Assembly: GCF_040954835.1 (NCBI RefSeq)
Contig: NC_090699.1
Span: forward strand, 16,547,817 to 16,611,816
Length of the DNA: 64,000 nt
Direction of reading: 5' to 3'
Source of the DNA: Lepisosteus oculatus
Taxonomy: Eukaryota; Chordata; Actinopteri; Semionotiformes; Lepisosteidae
Part shown: positions 36,591 through 46,606 of the stretch, piece after piece
Layout: each line of letters starts with the position of its first letter
Position numbering within the stretch: position 1 is the stretch's first letter
Notes under the pieces: generated by a model
The model's database searches: none
Told to the model about the DNA's origin: nothing
The model's input: only the letters and a program-made list of their open reading frames with translations
Position numbers and translations under genes: made by a program

Positions 36591-36997
36591 GGTGTACGCT
36601 GAGCGCTCGGTGTGCCGAAAGGTGTCCTTTAACCCTTGATCACGCCTTGCGAGGAGAGTGTGGAGCATTTAGCAGCCACGCCCCCTTTTCATCTTCTCTC
36701 TGGCTTAAGTGCGTCTCCGCCACTCTCTCTTGACACTTCATGGCAGCATGTCAGAGGTCCGAGTGATGTCTTTAATGGCTGAGTGAGGGCACGATGCTGA
36801 AGCAGAGAGGCCATTTCAGCCAGAGAGACTTGTGCCAGGTGAGCTGTGAAAGACAGACTCGCGACAGAAACAAAGCCCCAAAGTCTCGGGTGAGAACAAA
36901 AGGCAAATGCAACACCCAGCAGCGGGTGTCGCAAGATTAGGGAACAGGCGTCTGAAATCCCTGTGAGGCAAACTTTCCGGCCCGAGTGCCGCAGCTG

Positions 36998-37070
36998 GCC
37001 TCGTTGGCGTAGTAGGTAGCGCGTCAGTCTCATAATCTGAAGGTCGTGAGTTCGATCCTCACACGGGGCA
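36998..37070 (+). tRNA. tRNA-Met(CAT)
   Basis: Array consensus. Confidence 0.97.
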
Positions 37071-37574
37071 GGGCCACTCGCTTTCTTGCTCTTCTCAGAC
37101 ACTTGCAGCAACTATTCGCTCAGAACCACGTCTGCGTGCCTACCACGTGGAAAGCGTCACCTTTACACGGGAGAGGAGCAAAGCCGCACCGCTTTCCTAC
37201 ATAACACTCACATTCAGAGTTAAGTCCACAAATTTGCCCTAACTTTCGCTGGCGCTGCTGTTAGCCTGCCCCTGTTGCCGATGAAAGGCTCACACAGCGT
37301 CATGACAGTTGCAAAACAATGTTCCACACTCCGTAAACAACAACTTCAGTGTTTCAAGTCACCCGATATGCCGAGAGTCAAAGGAGCGCAAAACCCCAAG
37401 CGTCAAAAGACAAGATGAGTTGATGGAAAGAGCATTGAATTGAGGAGCACAAAAGTTCAGCTCGTACAATAGGCAAGGAAGGTCTATTCGTGCGTTTTCA
37501 TCGCACTTGAAAGGACTGCCTTGCAGACCAAGGGCAGCGGGCGGTAAGACATGATGCCGAGAGGCCTGAAGCGA

Positions 37575-37647
37575 GGGGGATTAGCTCAAATGGTAGAGCG
37601 CTCGCTTAGCATGCGAGAGGTAGCGGGATCGATGCCCGCATCCTCCA
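37575..37647 (+). tRNA. tRNA-Ala(AGC)
   Basis: Array consensus. Confidence 0.97.
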
Positions 37648-38382
37648 GGTGCGAGCTTGGAGCTCTGGGAGCCAGGTGCTCTCCTTTAGCCTCTGCGACT
37701 TCTGATAGGTTCTCCTCCGCTCAACGTCCTTCAGCTGTCAAGCATTGAAGGGCCACGCCTCCTTCCCCACCTCAGTCTGCACCGAGTGCGTCTCCGGCAT
37801 TTTCTCGTCCGATTTGGCAGCTTAGCAAATGTAAAGTATATCCGAGTGAAAACGGTGGTGAGAATACTCTCACGAATCCTTAGAAGACGTGCGTTTGATC
37901 TACGATTGCTTAACATTCACATTCGAGCCATCAAGCTCGTAGTTTTCCTTCAAATATTGAAAGCTGTCAGCGAGCACATCATGCTCTGCAGGACGGTGAA
38001 GTATTTGGAGTACTTCAACAGAAAGAAGAGCAGACAGCTCCACAAATATGCGAGGCGCAGAGAGCGCAAGGCGAGCCCCGCACACGTTTCGGTGGCTGAG
38101 AGAGGGCGGTTTTTGCTTCTGCATTTCTCAAGTAATGGCGCATGACGACAAGCGATCGCGGTGCTCATTTACCACATAGCGGTGAGGAGTTTTCAGGACG
38201 TGTTCTTTTGAACGAGCAACGAGGTTGCCGCCTTGGACAGCTGACTGCACGCTGTCATTGTGCCACGTGATGAGGATTGACCAGGCTCCTTCAGTCATCA
38301 GTCACCTTCCATCGTTTGCCGTAAGCAGACGCTGCGAGGTCATGTGGATATCAGGTCCCAGGAGTGTGGAAGAGGAGGAAAA

Positions 38383-38454
38383 GGGCTCGTCCGGGATTTG
38401 AACCCGGGACCTCTCGCACCCAAAGCGAGAATCATACGCCTAGACCAACGAGCC
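38383..38454 (-). tRNA. tRNA-Pro(TGG)
   Basis: Array consensus; the D-stem change of the two upstream copies is absent. Confidence 0.97.
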
Positions 38455-38643
38455 ACAGCGACTCTTCTGCTTCTGTGTTGTCAGCGAGCTGGAGGACGGG
38501 GGGAGGCGTCATTCGCTCGTCCCGTCAGACCTTCATCAATAAGTCAAGAAAGCCGACTGCCTTGCAGGCGAAGGGCAGTGGACGGCGCCCGGTAAGAGGG
38601 GAACAAGCGGCACAAGGCGACGCCGAGGAGGATGGGACAGCGA

Positions 38644-38716
38644 GGGGGATTAGCTCACATGGTAGAGCGCTCGCTTTGCATGCGAGAGGTAGCGGGATCG
38701 ATGCCCGCATCCTCCA
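38644..38716 (+). tRNA. tRNA-Ala(TGC)
   Basis: Array consensus. The spacer after it has lost about 143 bp at 38,752-38,757. Confidence 0.97.
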
Positions 38717-38980
38717 GGTGTACGCTGAGCGCTCGGTGTGCCGAAAGGTGTCCTTTAATGGCTGAGTGAGGGCACGATGCTGAAGCAGAGAGGCCATTTC
38801 AGCCAGAGAGACTTGTGCTAGGTGAGCTGTGAAAGACAGACTCGCGACAGAAACAAAGCCCCAAAGTCTCGGGTGAGATCAAAAGGCAAATGCAACACCC
38901 AGCAGCGGGTGTCGCAAGATTAGGGAACAGGCGTCTGAAATCCCTGTGAGGCAAACTTTCCAGCCCGAGTGCCGCAGCTG

Positions 38981-39053
38981 GCCTCGTTGGCGTAGTAGGT
39001 AGTGCGTCAGTCTCATAATCTGAAGGTCGTGAGTTCGATCCTCACACAGGGCA
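38981..39053 (+). tRNA. tRNA-Met(CAT), variant
   Basis: C23 is T (G12-T23 wobble) and G68 is A (C5-A68 mismatch, also seen at 1155). Confidence 0.9.
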
Positions 39054-39537
39054 GGGCCACTCGCTTTCTTGCTCTTCTCAGACACTTGCAGCAACTATTC
39101 GCTCAGAACCACGTCTGCGTGCCTACCACGTGGAAAGCGTCACCAAAGCCGCACCCCTTTCCTACATAACACTCACATTCAGAGTTAAGTCCACAAATTT
39201 GCCCTAACTTTCGCTGGCGCTGCTGTCAGCCTGCCCCTGTTGCCGATGAAAGGCTCACACAGCGTCATGACAGTTGCAAAACAATGTTCCACACTCCGTA
39301 AGCAACAACTTCAGTTTCAAGTCACCCGATATGCCGAGAGTCAAAGGAGCGCAAAACCCCAAGCGTCAAAAGACAAGATGAGTTGATGGAAAGAGCATTG
39401 AATTGAGGAGCACAAAAGTTCAGCTCGTACAATAGGCAACGAAGGTCTATTCGTGCGTCTTCATCGCACTTGAAAGGACTGCCTTGCAGACCAAGGGCAG
39501 CGGGCGGTAAGACATGATGCCGAGAAGCCTGAAGCGA

Positions 39538-39610
39538 GGGGGATTAGCTCAAATGGTAGAGCGCTCGCTTAGCATGCGAGAGGTAGCGGGATCGATGCCC
39601 GCATCCTCCA
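39538..39610 (+). tRNA. tRNA-Ala(AGC), last of the array
   Basis: Array consensus. The unit ends 389 bases further on, before a Pro gene is reached. Confidence 0.97.
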
Positions 39611-40002
39611 GGTGCGAGTCTGGAGCTCTGGGAGCCAGGTGCTCTCCTTTAGCCTCTGCGACTTCTGATAGGTTCTCCTCCGCTCAACGTCCTTCAGCTG
39701 TCAAGCATTGAAGGGCCACGCCTCCTTCCCCACCTCAGTCTGCACCGAGTGCGTCTCCGGCATTTTCTCGTCCGATTTGGCAGCTTAGCAAATGAAAAGT
39801 ATATCCGAGCGAAAACGGTGGTGAGAATACTCTCACGAATCCTTAGAAGACGTGCGTTTGATCAACGATTGCTTAACATTCACATTCGAGCCATCAAGCT
39901 CTTAGTTTTCCTTCAACTATTGAAAGCTGTCAGTGAGCACATCACGCTCTGCAGGACGGTGAAGTATTTTGAGTACTTCAACAGAAAGAAGAGCAGACAA
40001 GT

Positions 40003-40180
40003 CTCAAGTCATCTAAACATGGTGAATATGACCAATTAGAGGATGACCAGTGGCTTTACAGACTTGACTGAACTGCTGAATGAGCTGAATGTCCAGCTGT
40101 AGGGACAAAATAAAAATGTCATCAGCACTATCAGCAGTGTCAACACATTCAAAACAAATCACAAGTGTTCTCAAGTAATG
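40003..40180 (+). mobile_element. hAT-type transposase remnant (ZBED/SCAND3-like) at the array edge
   Basis: Translation gives QLEDDQWLYRLD, then after a frame change LTELLNELNVQL, a stop, and GQNKNVISTISSVNTFKT. This resembles the central region of hAT-derived ZBED/SCAND3-type proteins, where a short 'D..FL.DI..HLN.LN..LQG' stretch is typical. It has at least one frameshift and one stop, so it is a dead fragment. The match is by memory of the family. Confidence 0.5.
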
Positions 40181-40462
40181 CTCACATTAAGGTAGGATAT
40201 TCTTTTTTCTAAAATGGGGAGCACTACTTGTTCACTGTAACATGAGTAGCTTCCTTTTTCCCCTGCTTTAAGGGCTATAGAAGGAGCTTGAATGGAGCTT
40301 GCAAAAGCTATTGTAGCATCCTGTTTATCCATAGGTTGACCAGCAAGGAGCAAGGAGCCTCTGCAAGTGCTGGAATGCCTCCTTTATCACCTGCACCTAT
40401 CTTTCATGGTTGGGCCAAAGTCGAACCAGGGGCCGATCTAAGAAGCCACCTTCTCACTGTCT
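40181..40462. other. Unassigned 280 bp
   Basis: I recognise no gene or repeat here. Confidence 0.4.
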
Positions 40463-40528
40463 AATCAAAAACATGTTCATTTTATGTTAAGCTTCATATA
40501 GTTTTATTTGAATGAGTTGTAGATTTTT

Positions 40529-41097
40529 TGATTCAATCTTCATTCCACACCTTTTCCCAGCAACTATTTAAACCCTCTGCTCACTGCTACCAGCGCTCAG
40601 TATTAGGATTTCATCCACCTCCTGAGTTTGCCTCGCCCTCCTTTCCTGAAACCACCTCTACCCTCTACCCTCTACCCCTTCTGGATCCCCTCACCCACGA
40701 CTCTTTGGCTTTGGAGTTCTCTCTACCTCTCTCTCATCTTGCCCCTCTCGGATTTGTTTGCCTGACTTTGTTCTGACTACCTGGATTCGACCTCGCTTGG
40801 ATTTCTCGACCACTCTTCTTGGCTTGTAACGGCCAAAACGTTGTGTTTTCTTTCTTCTCTTTTCAGCACGGAATCCACCTTTTACTTGTTCCTTTGCAGC
40901 CTCCGCATGCTGACGCAGCTTCCCACCTGAACGGCTTTACTTAATTATGTCTGTTTTAAAGTTTTTATGTGGACCACTGGTCAAATTCTTGCAAAGTAAA
41001 ATTACACTTACAGTACTATACCTACTGTACATATTCAATACCACTAAACTACATATCAGTGCTGAGCTCTCCCAAAATGGACATATGTGGTTTGTGT
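40529..41097. repeat. Unclassified dispersed repeat, copy A
   Basis: Aligns along its length with 56,457-57,003 with a few percent differences, starting at TGATTCAATCTTC and ending near CCAAAATGGACATA. It is C/T-rich in the first 300 bp and includes GGCTTGTAACGGCCAAAACG. No coding frame is convincing. It is inserted in the duplicated TRIM intron. I cannot assign a family. Confidence 0.8.
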
Positions 41098-41716
41098 GAC
41101 TAAGTATATCCGTCAAATATAACGTGCTATACAATACTGACAGAGGTTACTGATCCATGTTCTGAAAACCTTTTTCTCTAGGGCAGGAGTGAATATATTC
41201 TGCGCTTCCACTGAAAGGACGTGCTCCTTTTCCTCCGCTAGAATGCACCTCTTGTTTACCACTCAATAACCTACAGAAGGTGTCACTGGAGGGTCTTGGG
41301 TCGTATGGTTTTTCTTCCGATCTGCATGGTCACATTAAACAATTGACCTAATCATTTTCTTTGTTATGCCTATATTACACCGGATGTTTCTCAGTGTCTT
41401 TTACAGTTGATTACCAAAAGGATTTACTCTGCTAAAAATAGTTATAAAACACCCCAGAACCAGGCCTAATTAGACCACGTAAACATATGTATGCTAGAAC
41501 CCAGATAGAATAGAAAGCAGAAGATGTTATGAACTGAATGTGAACCCCTAGTTATAAATCAAGGCACTTTGTAAAATATTGGTGAAATCTCTGGAAAGGT
41601 CCTGTGGCTCTGCAGTGTACAAAACACACAGCTTACTACATGTGTGTCAGGGTGATTATAGACCAGAAGACGACTTTGAAACGATAACAGCGGCTTTAAT
41701 TTTTAATCGTTCTCCT
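41098..41716. other. Unassigned 620 bp before the broken PRY-SPRY exon
   Basis: This is non-coding in all frames by inspection. It would correspond to the 3' part of the duplicated intron but has no visible match to the short intron end at 53,400-53,435. Confidence 0.4.
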
Positions 41717-42628
41717 GATTTTCTTGCCTACAGCTGATGTGACTCTGGACCCTGATACGGCACACCCAGACCTCACCTCTGTGGACGGAAAGAGAATGAG
41801 ACGAGGAGAGCAACAGAATCTCCCTGACAATAGAAGGAGATTTGATTTCTGGCCTTGCATCTTGAGCAAGGAGGGCTTCACCTCAGTGAGACACTACTGG
41901 GTGTTGGAGGTGAATGACTGGTGGATAATAGGAGTCACCACGCAGTCTGCCAGGAGGAAAGGGTGGTTCCTCTTCACTCCTCAGAATGTAGACGTGAGTC
42001 CGGGCGAACAAACAAAGCCAAATTCCAAACTGGGAATCCAAATGGGAGAGTAGAGTCCAAAGCCAGGAGATCCACCCAGGGGTTAAAAGCACGAGCCGGG
42101 TTGTGACCGGCGGGGCAGGGGTTCAGGAACAGAAAGTTAAAACCATAACGGAGCCAGACGCAGCAGGACCCCGGGGTCTCATGATGTGGAAATCAATGAG
42201 GAACCAGGAGTGAGGTCCATGTCTGGCTTTTAAGGGGGAGCGGGATTAGGGAACAGGTGCAGAGAATGGGGCAGAACAAGGAAGGGCTGGAGCACCCTTA
42301 AGAGGAGGGGTTAGCGATCGTTACAGGTTACTGGTGTCTGTGTTCTAACTCCTCTTGTTTTAAAGCACTCACTGACCCCCGAACTGCCCTCCCACAGCAC
42401 CTGCTGCCCAGGACGGTGGGGGTATGTCTGGATATTGAGAAAAGGGAGGTTTCCTTCTACAGAGAGGAGCCTTGGGCCCCCATCTACACTTTTACTGGAA
42501 TGGACTCCATTATGGGGGAGAAGATCTATCCAGTCTTCTGCACCACTGACTGGATGAAAGACCTTGTGCTGCTGCCTCCTCTCAGCTGCGAAATATCTGA
42601 TTGGTTTAACCTGGCAGACAGCAGTTAG

Positions 42629-42950
42629 AATTGATGTGGGGAAGAGCAGAAAACACCCTTTTGGAGTTTCAGCCTTTATTGAGCTCCATAAAGACAGCTC
42701 ATATCAATACAGTCTTAGGACTTCCCCGCAGAACAGGAGGACTGTTAGGGGTTTCCCAGCTCTTTTATACATTGCAGCTTCAGACCGGTTTGTTTCATCC
42801 CCAGGTTAACGTCCTATTCTATGAAGCTGATCGCTTTTCTTTAGTGAATTTGTTAGGAACAAACCAATTAGGGTTGTTTTTACTAAATCAGTTCTTATCT
42901 CACTTCCACTACTTTACGTCTTTTGGTGGCAGATACTGGCTGTACACAGT
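42629..42950. other. Unassigned 320 bp after the broken PRY-SPRY exon
   Basis: AT-balanced sequence with no clear gene. The 114-aa frame across it looks like chance. Confidence 0.35.
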
Positions 42951-43270
42951 TAACATCCATCTGTCCATTTTCTAACTGATTCATAGACTTCAGGGTCATG
43001 TGGGAAACAGTGCCTATTCCAGCAGACAATGTGTTCAAGGCAGAATACACCCTGGACAGGATACCAGTTCATTGCAGAACACACAGATCCAAACATGTAC
43101 ACGCTGACTCCAAACCCAGAAGCCAATACCCACCAGTATGTCTTTGGACAGTGGGAAGAAACTGAAGCACCCAGAGGAAACCCACCTGAACACAGAGACA
43201 ACATACAAACTACACACAGATAGCACCCAAGAATTGAACTCAGGGCCCCAGAGCTGATCCTATTCATGTG
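42951..43270 (-). mobile_element. L2-like/SINE-type retroelement fragment
   Basis: On the + strand it reads CCATCTGTCCATTTTCTAAC, then TACACCCTGGACAGGATACC, then GAGGAAACCCACCTGAAC. These are landmarks of a repeat family abundant in fish (ACATGCAAACTCCACACAGA type), here in reverse orientation. It is diverged, so an old copy. Related copies on the + strand lie at 59,135, 60,290 and 63,785. Confidence 0.7.
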
Positions 43271-44314
43271 TTGAGAAGCACCTATTAGTTGAATTCTTTA
43301 TTTTGTTCTGTTTCTTCTCCCAAAACGCATGTTTGTTGTCTTCCTACAAGCCAAGATAATGGTACTATATATGTAAAATTCCATTATGACTGAGAATTAT
43401 GTTGTACAGGTGTCAGCAAATTCATTGTGCATTGCAGGGGAATATTAGTTTTTGATTTATTAAAAAAATGTGTCATTTGTTGCATTAGTTGCACTTGAAA
43501 TCCATTTTTAGGTATGCTTTTGTAATTCTCAGAATATTTGAGCATTTGTTTTTTGCTTGGCGATTGTGTTACAATGTGTTAATAAAGGTAAAATAGATTC
43601 AGATTTAATGTGTCTTGATTTCAGGCCACAAAAGTGTTTTACTTTGGAATGAGTGTGTAGGCTTTCTATGGGCTCTGTATACAGTATACTGTATATATTT
43701 CTCATATAATTAGTCCTCCCATAGCAGAGAAAACACTCACAAGATGTCTATTGTAACGTGACAGATGGATCTAGGTAATTAACCACACACTAGTGTGTTG
43801 CACTCTGAACCACCCCAGTAGAATACCCAGCTCACAACTGTAGACTGACAACCAATGGCATAAGATCCATTCCAATAAGCACATGATACTAAAACTAAAA
43901 TACTCAAAACACTAAAAAGTACATGAACTACAGTACTGCACATGTTCATGAAAGAACGGGTATAATGCCACATATTAACTTTAAACCTGATCTTCAGCTA
44001 CTGCAACTTGTAAGAATGTGTTAAGTCATGTTGAAGTTACTGAACAGAGAAGACTATGAGAGTACCTCATACAAGTTGTGACATACCAACCTCTCGTCAA
44101 AGCTCATGAGGCCTGGACACAGCACAAAACTACTGTTTTAGCTTACTAATAGTCTTCAGTGTCTACAAACAAAAGAAACACCTACAGTACTCTACTGTAT
44201 ATCAAACCTAAACACCTAGACTAAATGAAACCCATGGGAGAATGTGACTCTCACCCTTCACCAATTACCTAATTAATTTATTCACCACCACTCCAGAGGT
44301 GTGAATCTATTTAT
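43271..44314. other. Intergenic stretch, nothing recognised
   Basis: AT-rich with short chance frames only. Confidence 0.4.
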
Positions 44315-44479
44315 ATGTCGTTGAGGCTTGAACGTGCTCTAGCAGCAGGTCAGCTGAAACTAATATGTTGCCACCTTCCCCCTCCTTTACTTACACTCCC
44401 AGGGAGAGTAATAACCCGACTGGTAGATGGCAGGTCGAACAGAAAACATCCCTTGATCCCTTGGTCCCCCCCGCCCCTC

Positions 44480-44730
44480 CCCCACAAGGTCAAATGTCTT
44501 CACAGATGTTTTATCTGTGTCATGCCTTCCCTCATGAGAAGAAGCTGCCTTGGGAGTACCAGCACAGTTGTCCAGGCCACAGTTTCCACTGCAGTCTCTA
44601 ATACCTGGAAGAACTGCAGTCACCCCGGCTGCTTGAGAACAAGGGCAAGCAATGTTGTTGTCACACCAACGACGTGTGCCCCTCGCCCTCTGGACACGAC
44701 AGCAAGAGCAGTGGCATCACCCACAATTTT
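44480..44730 (+). pseudogene. Possible remnant of a TGF-beta-family receptor ectodomain
   Basis: One frame gives NTWKNCSHPGC and a neighbouring frame gives ENKGKQCCCHTNDVCPS. The order Cys...Cys, then a CCC cluster with a last Cys five residues on resembles the end of activin/BMP receptor ectodomains. A frame change separates the two parts, there is an in-frame stop, and no transmembrane or kinase exon is in sight. It could be coincidence. Confidence 0.22.
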
Positions 44731-44769
44731 AATTCAGCAGTTAATATCCTCCAGTACAATTTAATGAAT

Positions 44770-46606
44770 ATGTTTGGCCTTATCGATGACACTGATTCCA
44801 GGCAAAGTTCATCTCAAATCCCGGGTCCGTGTGTTAGTACCTGTCACTCACCTCCCTATGATATGCTAATATTATCAAAAGTTTATCCTTCCTCGACCCA
44901 AGACATGCTGCCTATTTATCGAAAGGAAAAAAATGTTATTCCTTAGCCTGAAACACATGGCTTGTATAAATATCAGACATAAAATACCAGTATCTCATAT
45001 CTCATATGGTTTCTCATATATTATGGATTGCAATGCAGGAGAACAGACAATCAAATACAATGTTCAAGTTATAGAGTCTAATGTAATTTGCGATTTTTAT
45101 AGTTCTCTTATCCTCCATATCTATCATGTGCTCTTAAAGGGAAGTTTGTATTTCATTTAAAGAAAATAGCCTTCCCTTTCAGGATTGATGCCAGTGGGTC
45201 CCGAAAGGGGGTAAAAACCCAGGCGTGTGGAAAGGGCTTTAAATTTTTATTTTCAGAACAGACGAGCAACAGAGCACAGCAGCTCTGGAAAGAGAGTAGC
45301 TCCACTGAGTCACTTTACAGAAATGAAAGTGACCTGCAAAGCTGCACCCTGTCACTAGTAAGAGCTGCTGAACTCTTTCATCTTGATTAAGATTTTAAAA
45401 CACTGCTGTACTGAGACGCCCTGGCACTGTGTGAGGGAGTAATGAGCCCTGGTTTGTCTGATTGTCAATGGAGTTAAAGGACAGTTTGAATACGGAGCTC
45501 AGGGAGCTAAATGTTTTACCTGGAGCTTATGCCCTCTTCCTCAGCTTCAGCACTGTATTCAGGCGTTCTCTGGGCAAAACTGTGATGTGTTTTTCATTTG
45601 AGACATGAACGTAAGATGTAGGAGTATTGCACAAGCTGATCAGTACAGGTTTTCAAATATGTTTCCTTAGGCATCACAACATTTTCTTCTCAAGATATAC
45701 TAATTACACGACTGGCACATCGCTTCATTAATTCTGTTTGGTTGATTTTCAAACAACTCTTCAAATGTAATTGGTTGAATGGTTCTCCTGAAATTGGACT
45801 GTGATTGGCTGGACTGTGGCACATCCTTCCCATATGGTTTTGAATCATTTCTGTTAACTGGTGGACCGCAGATTGAGTGTGACTTTGTAGGTGTAGGACC
45901 GTGGTATTTATTTTATCTTGTTAGTGAATACTTTCTCTAGAAAAGAGACTTTTAATACAAACTGCAGATTACAGTGGGAATTAACTAGATGCTGAAATTT
46001 TGACTTTGTGCTCTTTAATGTGACAGCCGTCGAAATCTGTGAGTACCTCACCTATAAATCTATAAATTAGGAATTTTCAATTAGATTATTTTTATTTTCA
46101 ACAACTTATTTTCAGGTTTTACAAGAAAAGTTACCTGATTTTTGTGTCACTAGCTAGTATTCTAGTCTGCAGAACTACATTATTGTGATAAGTTATTGAT
46201 TAAACTTTCATTGCAAGATTCACATTTAGGCCCCACTGATATAATGTATGAAAACTGCAGAAATGTTACAGTCCTACAAATATAACGAATATGGGAAACA
46301 CTTTCTACTGTATTTAGTTAAGTCTTGGGCTCTGTGCTGCTGGGAAACTTTCTAGCATTTTGATAATGGATGGATGGTGAAATCGTAATTTTAAAATTAA
46401 AATACCTAAATGTTTAATTGCAGTGTAACTACAATTTGACTAAATAGATCTGTGTGACTTAAATGGAGGTTTTATTCCAGAGGTGTTGGTTTTAAAGAGT
46501 GAAACTAATGAAGAATAAAGCTGACTGTCCTGACAGGGATTTAGTACCACTGGATGGCTTGTGATGGATATTGAGCGTGAATCCATTTTTTTTCCCAGGG
46601 ATTAAA
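44770..46606. other. Upstream region of the TRIM gene, no clear feature
   Basis: No coding exon is recognised. A pyrimidine tract ending in CCCAG at about 46,585-46,598 could be the acceptor of the exon that carries the TRIM start codon, implying an untranslated exon further upstream, which I cannot place. Confidence 0.35.

Larger units (their letters stand above)
480..39999 (+). repeat. Tandem array of a ~2.1-kb unit carrying four tRNA genes
   Basis: The same unit repeats head to tail with periods of 2108-2126 bp. Unit order is Ala(TGC)+, Met(CAT)+, Ala(AGC)+, Pro(TGG)-. Within a unit, Pro and the next Ala(TGC) are divergent and 189 bp apart, while Ala(AGC) and Pro converge across about 735 bp. 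Length classes follow two indels: 18 bp after the Met gene (absent near 1316, 4695, 13168, 18131, 30804 and 39143) and 16 bp before the Pro gene (absent near 19005, 21115, 23225 and 25335). The array breaks off at 39,999, part-way through the Ala(AGC)-Pro spacer, where the sequence turns into unrelated DNA. It continues beyond the left edge of the window. The spacers hold no other RNA gene that I recognise. A 2.85-kb transposon interrupts the array at 14,440-17,291. Confidence 0.97.
40463..42628 (+). pseudogene. Broken duplicate of a TRIM last intron and PRY-SPRY exon
   Basis: Bases 40,463-40,533 match the intron just before the PRY-SPRY exon of the intact TRIM gene (53,337-53,406). A dispersed repeat then interrupts this intron. 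An acceptor at 41,732-41,733 opens a PRY-SPRY exon (DVTLDPDTAHPDLTSVDG..., KEGFTSVRHYWVLEV). The exon runs to about 41,990, is interrupted by about 370 bp of foreign sequence, and resumes at about 42,362 with KALTDPRTALPQHLLPRTVG and a normal end to a stop at 42,628. GTGAGT at 41,994 and TTTTAAAG before 42,366 look like splice sites, but joining them would lose the frame. No RING, B-box or coiled-coil exons are seen upstream. I take it as a partial, non-functional copy. Confidence 0.8.

Noticed and set aside
480-39999. CRISPR-like or protein-repeat array
   Set aside because: The period of 2.1 kb, tRNA cloverleaves and vertebrate context rule this out.
41994-42365. A new intron within the broken PRY-SPRY exon
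   Set aside because: GT and AG are present at the edges of the insert, but joining them loses the frame, and the insert looks like foreign sequence.
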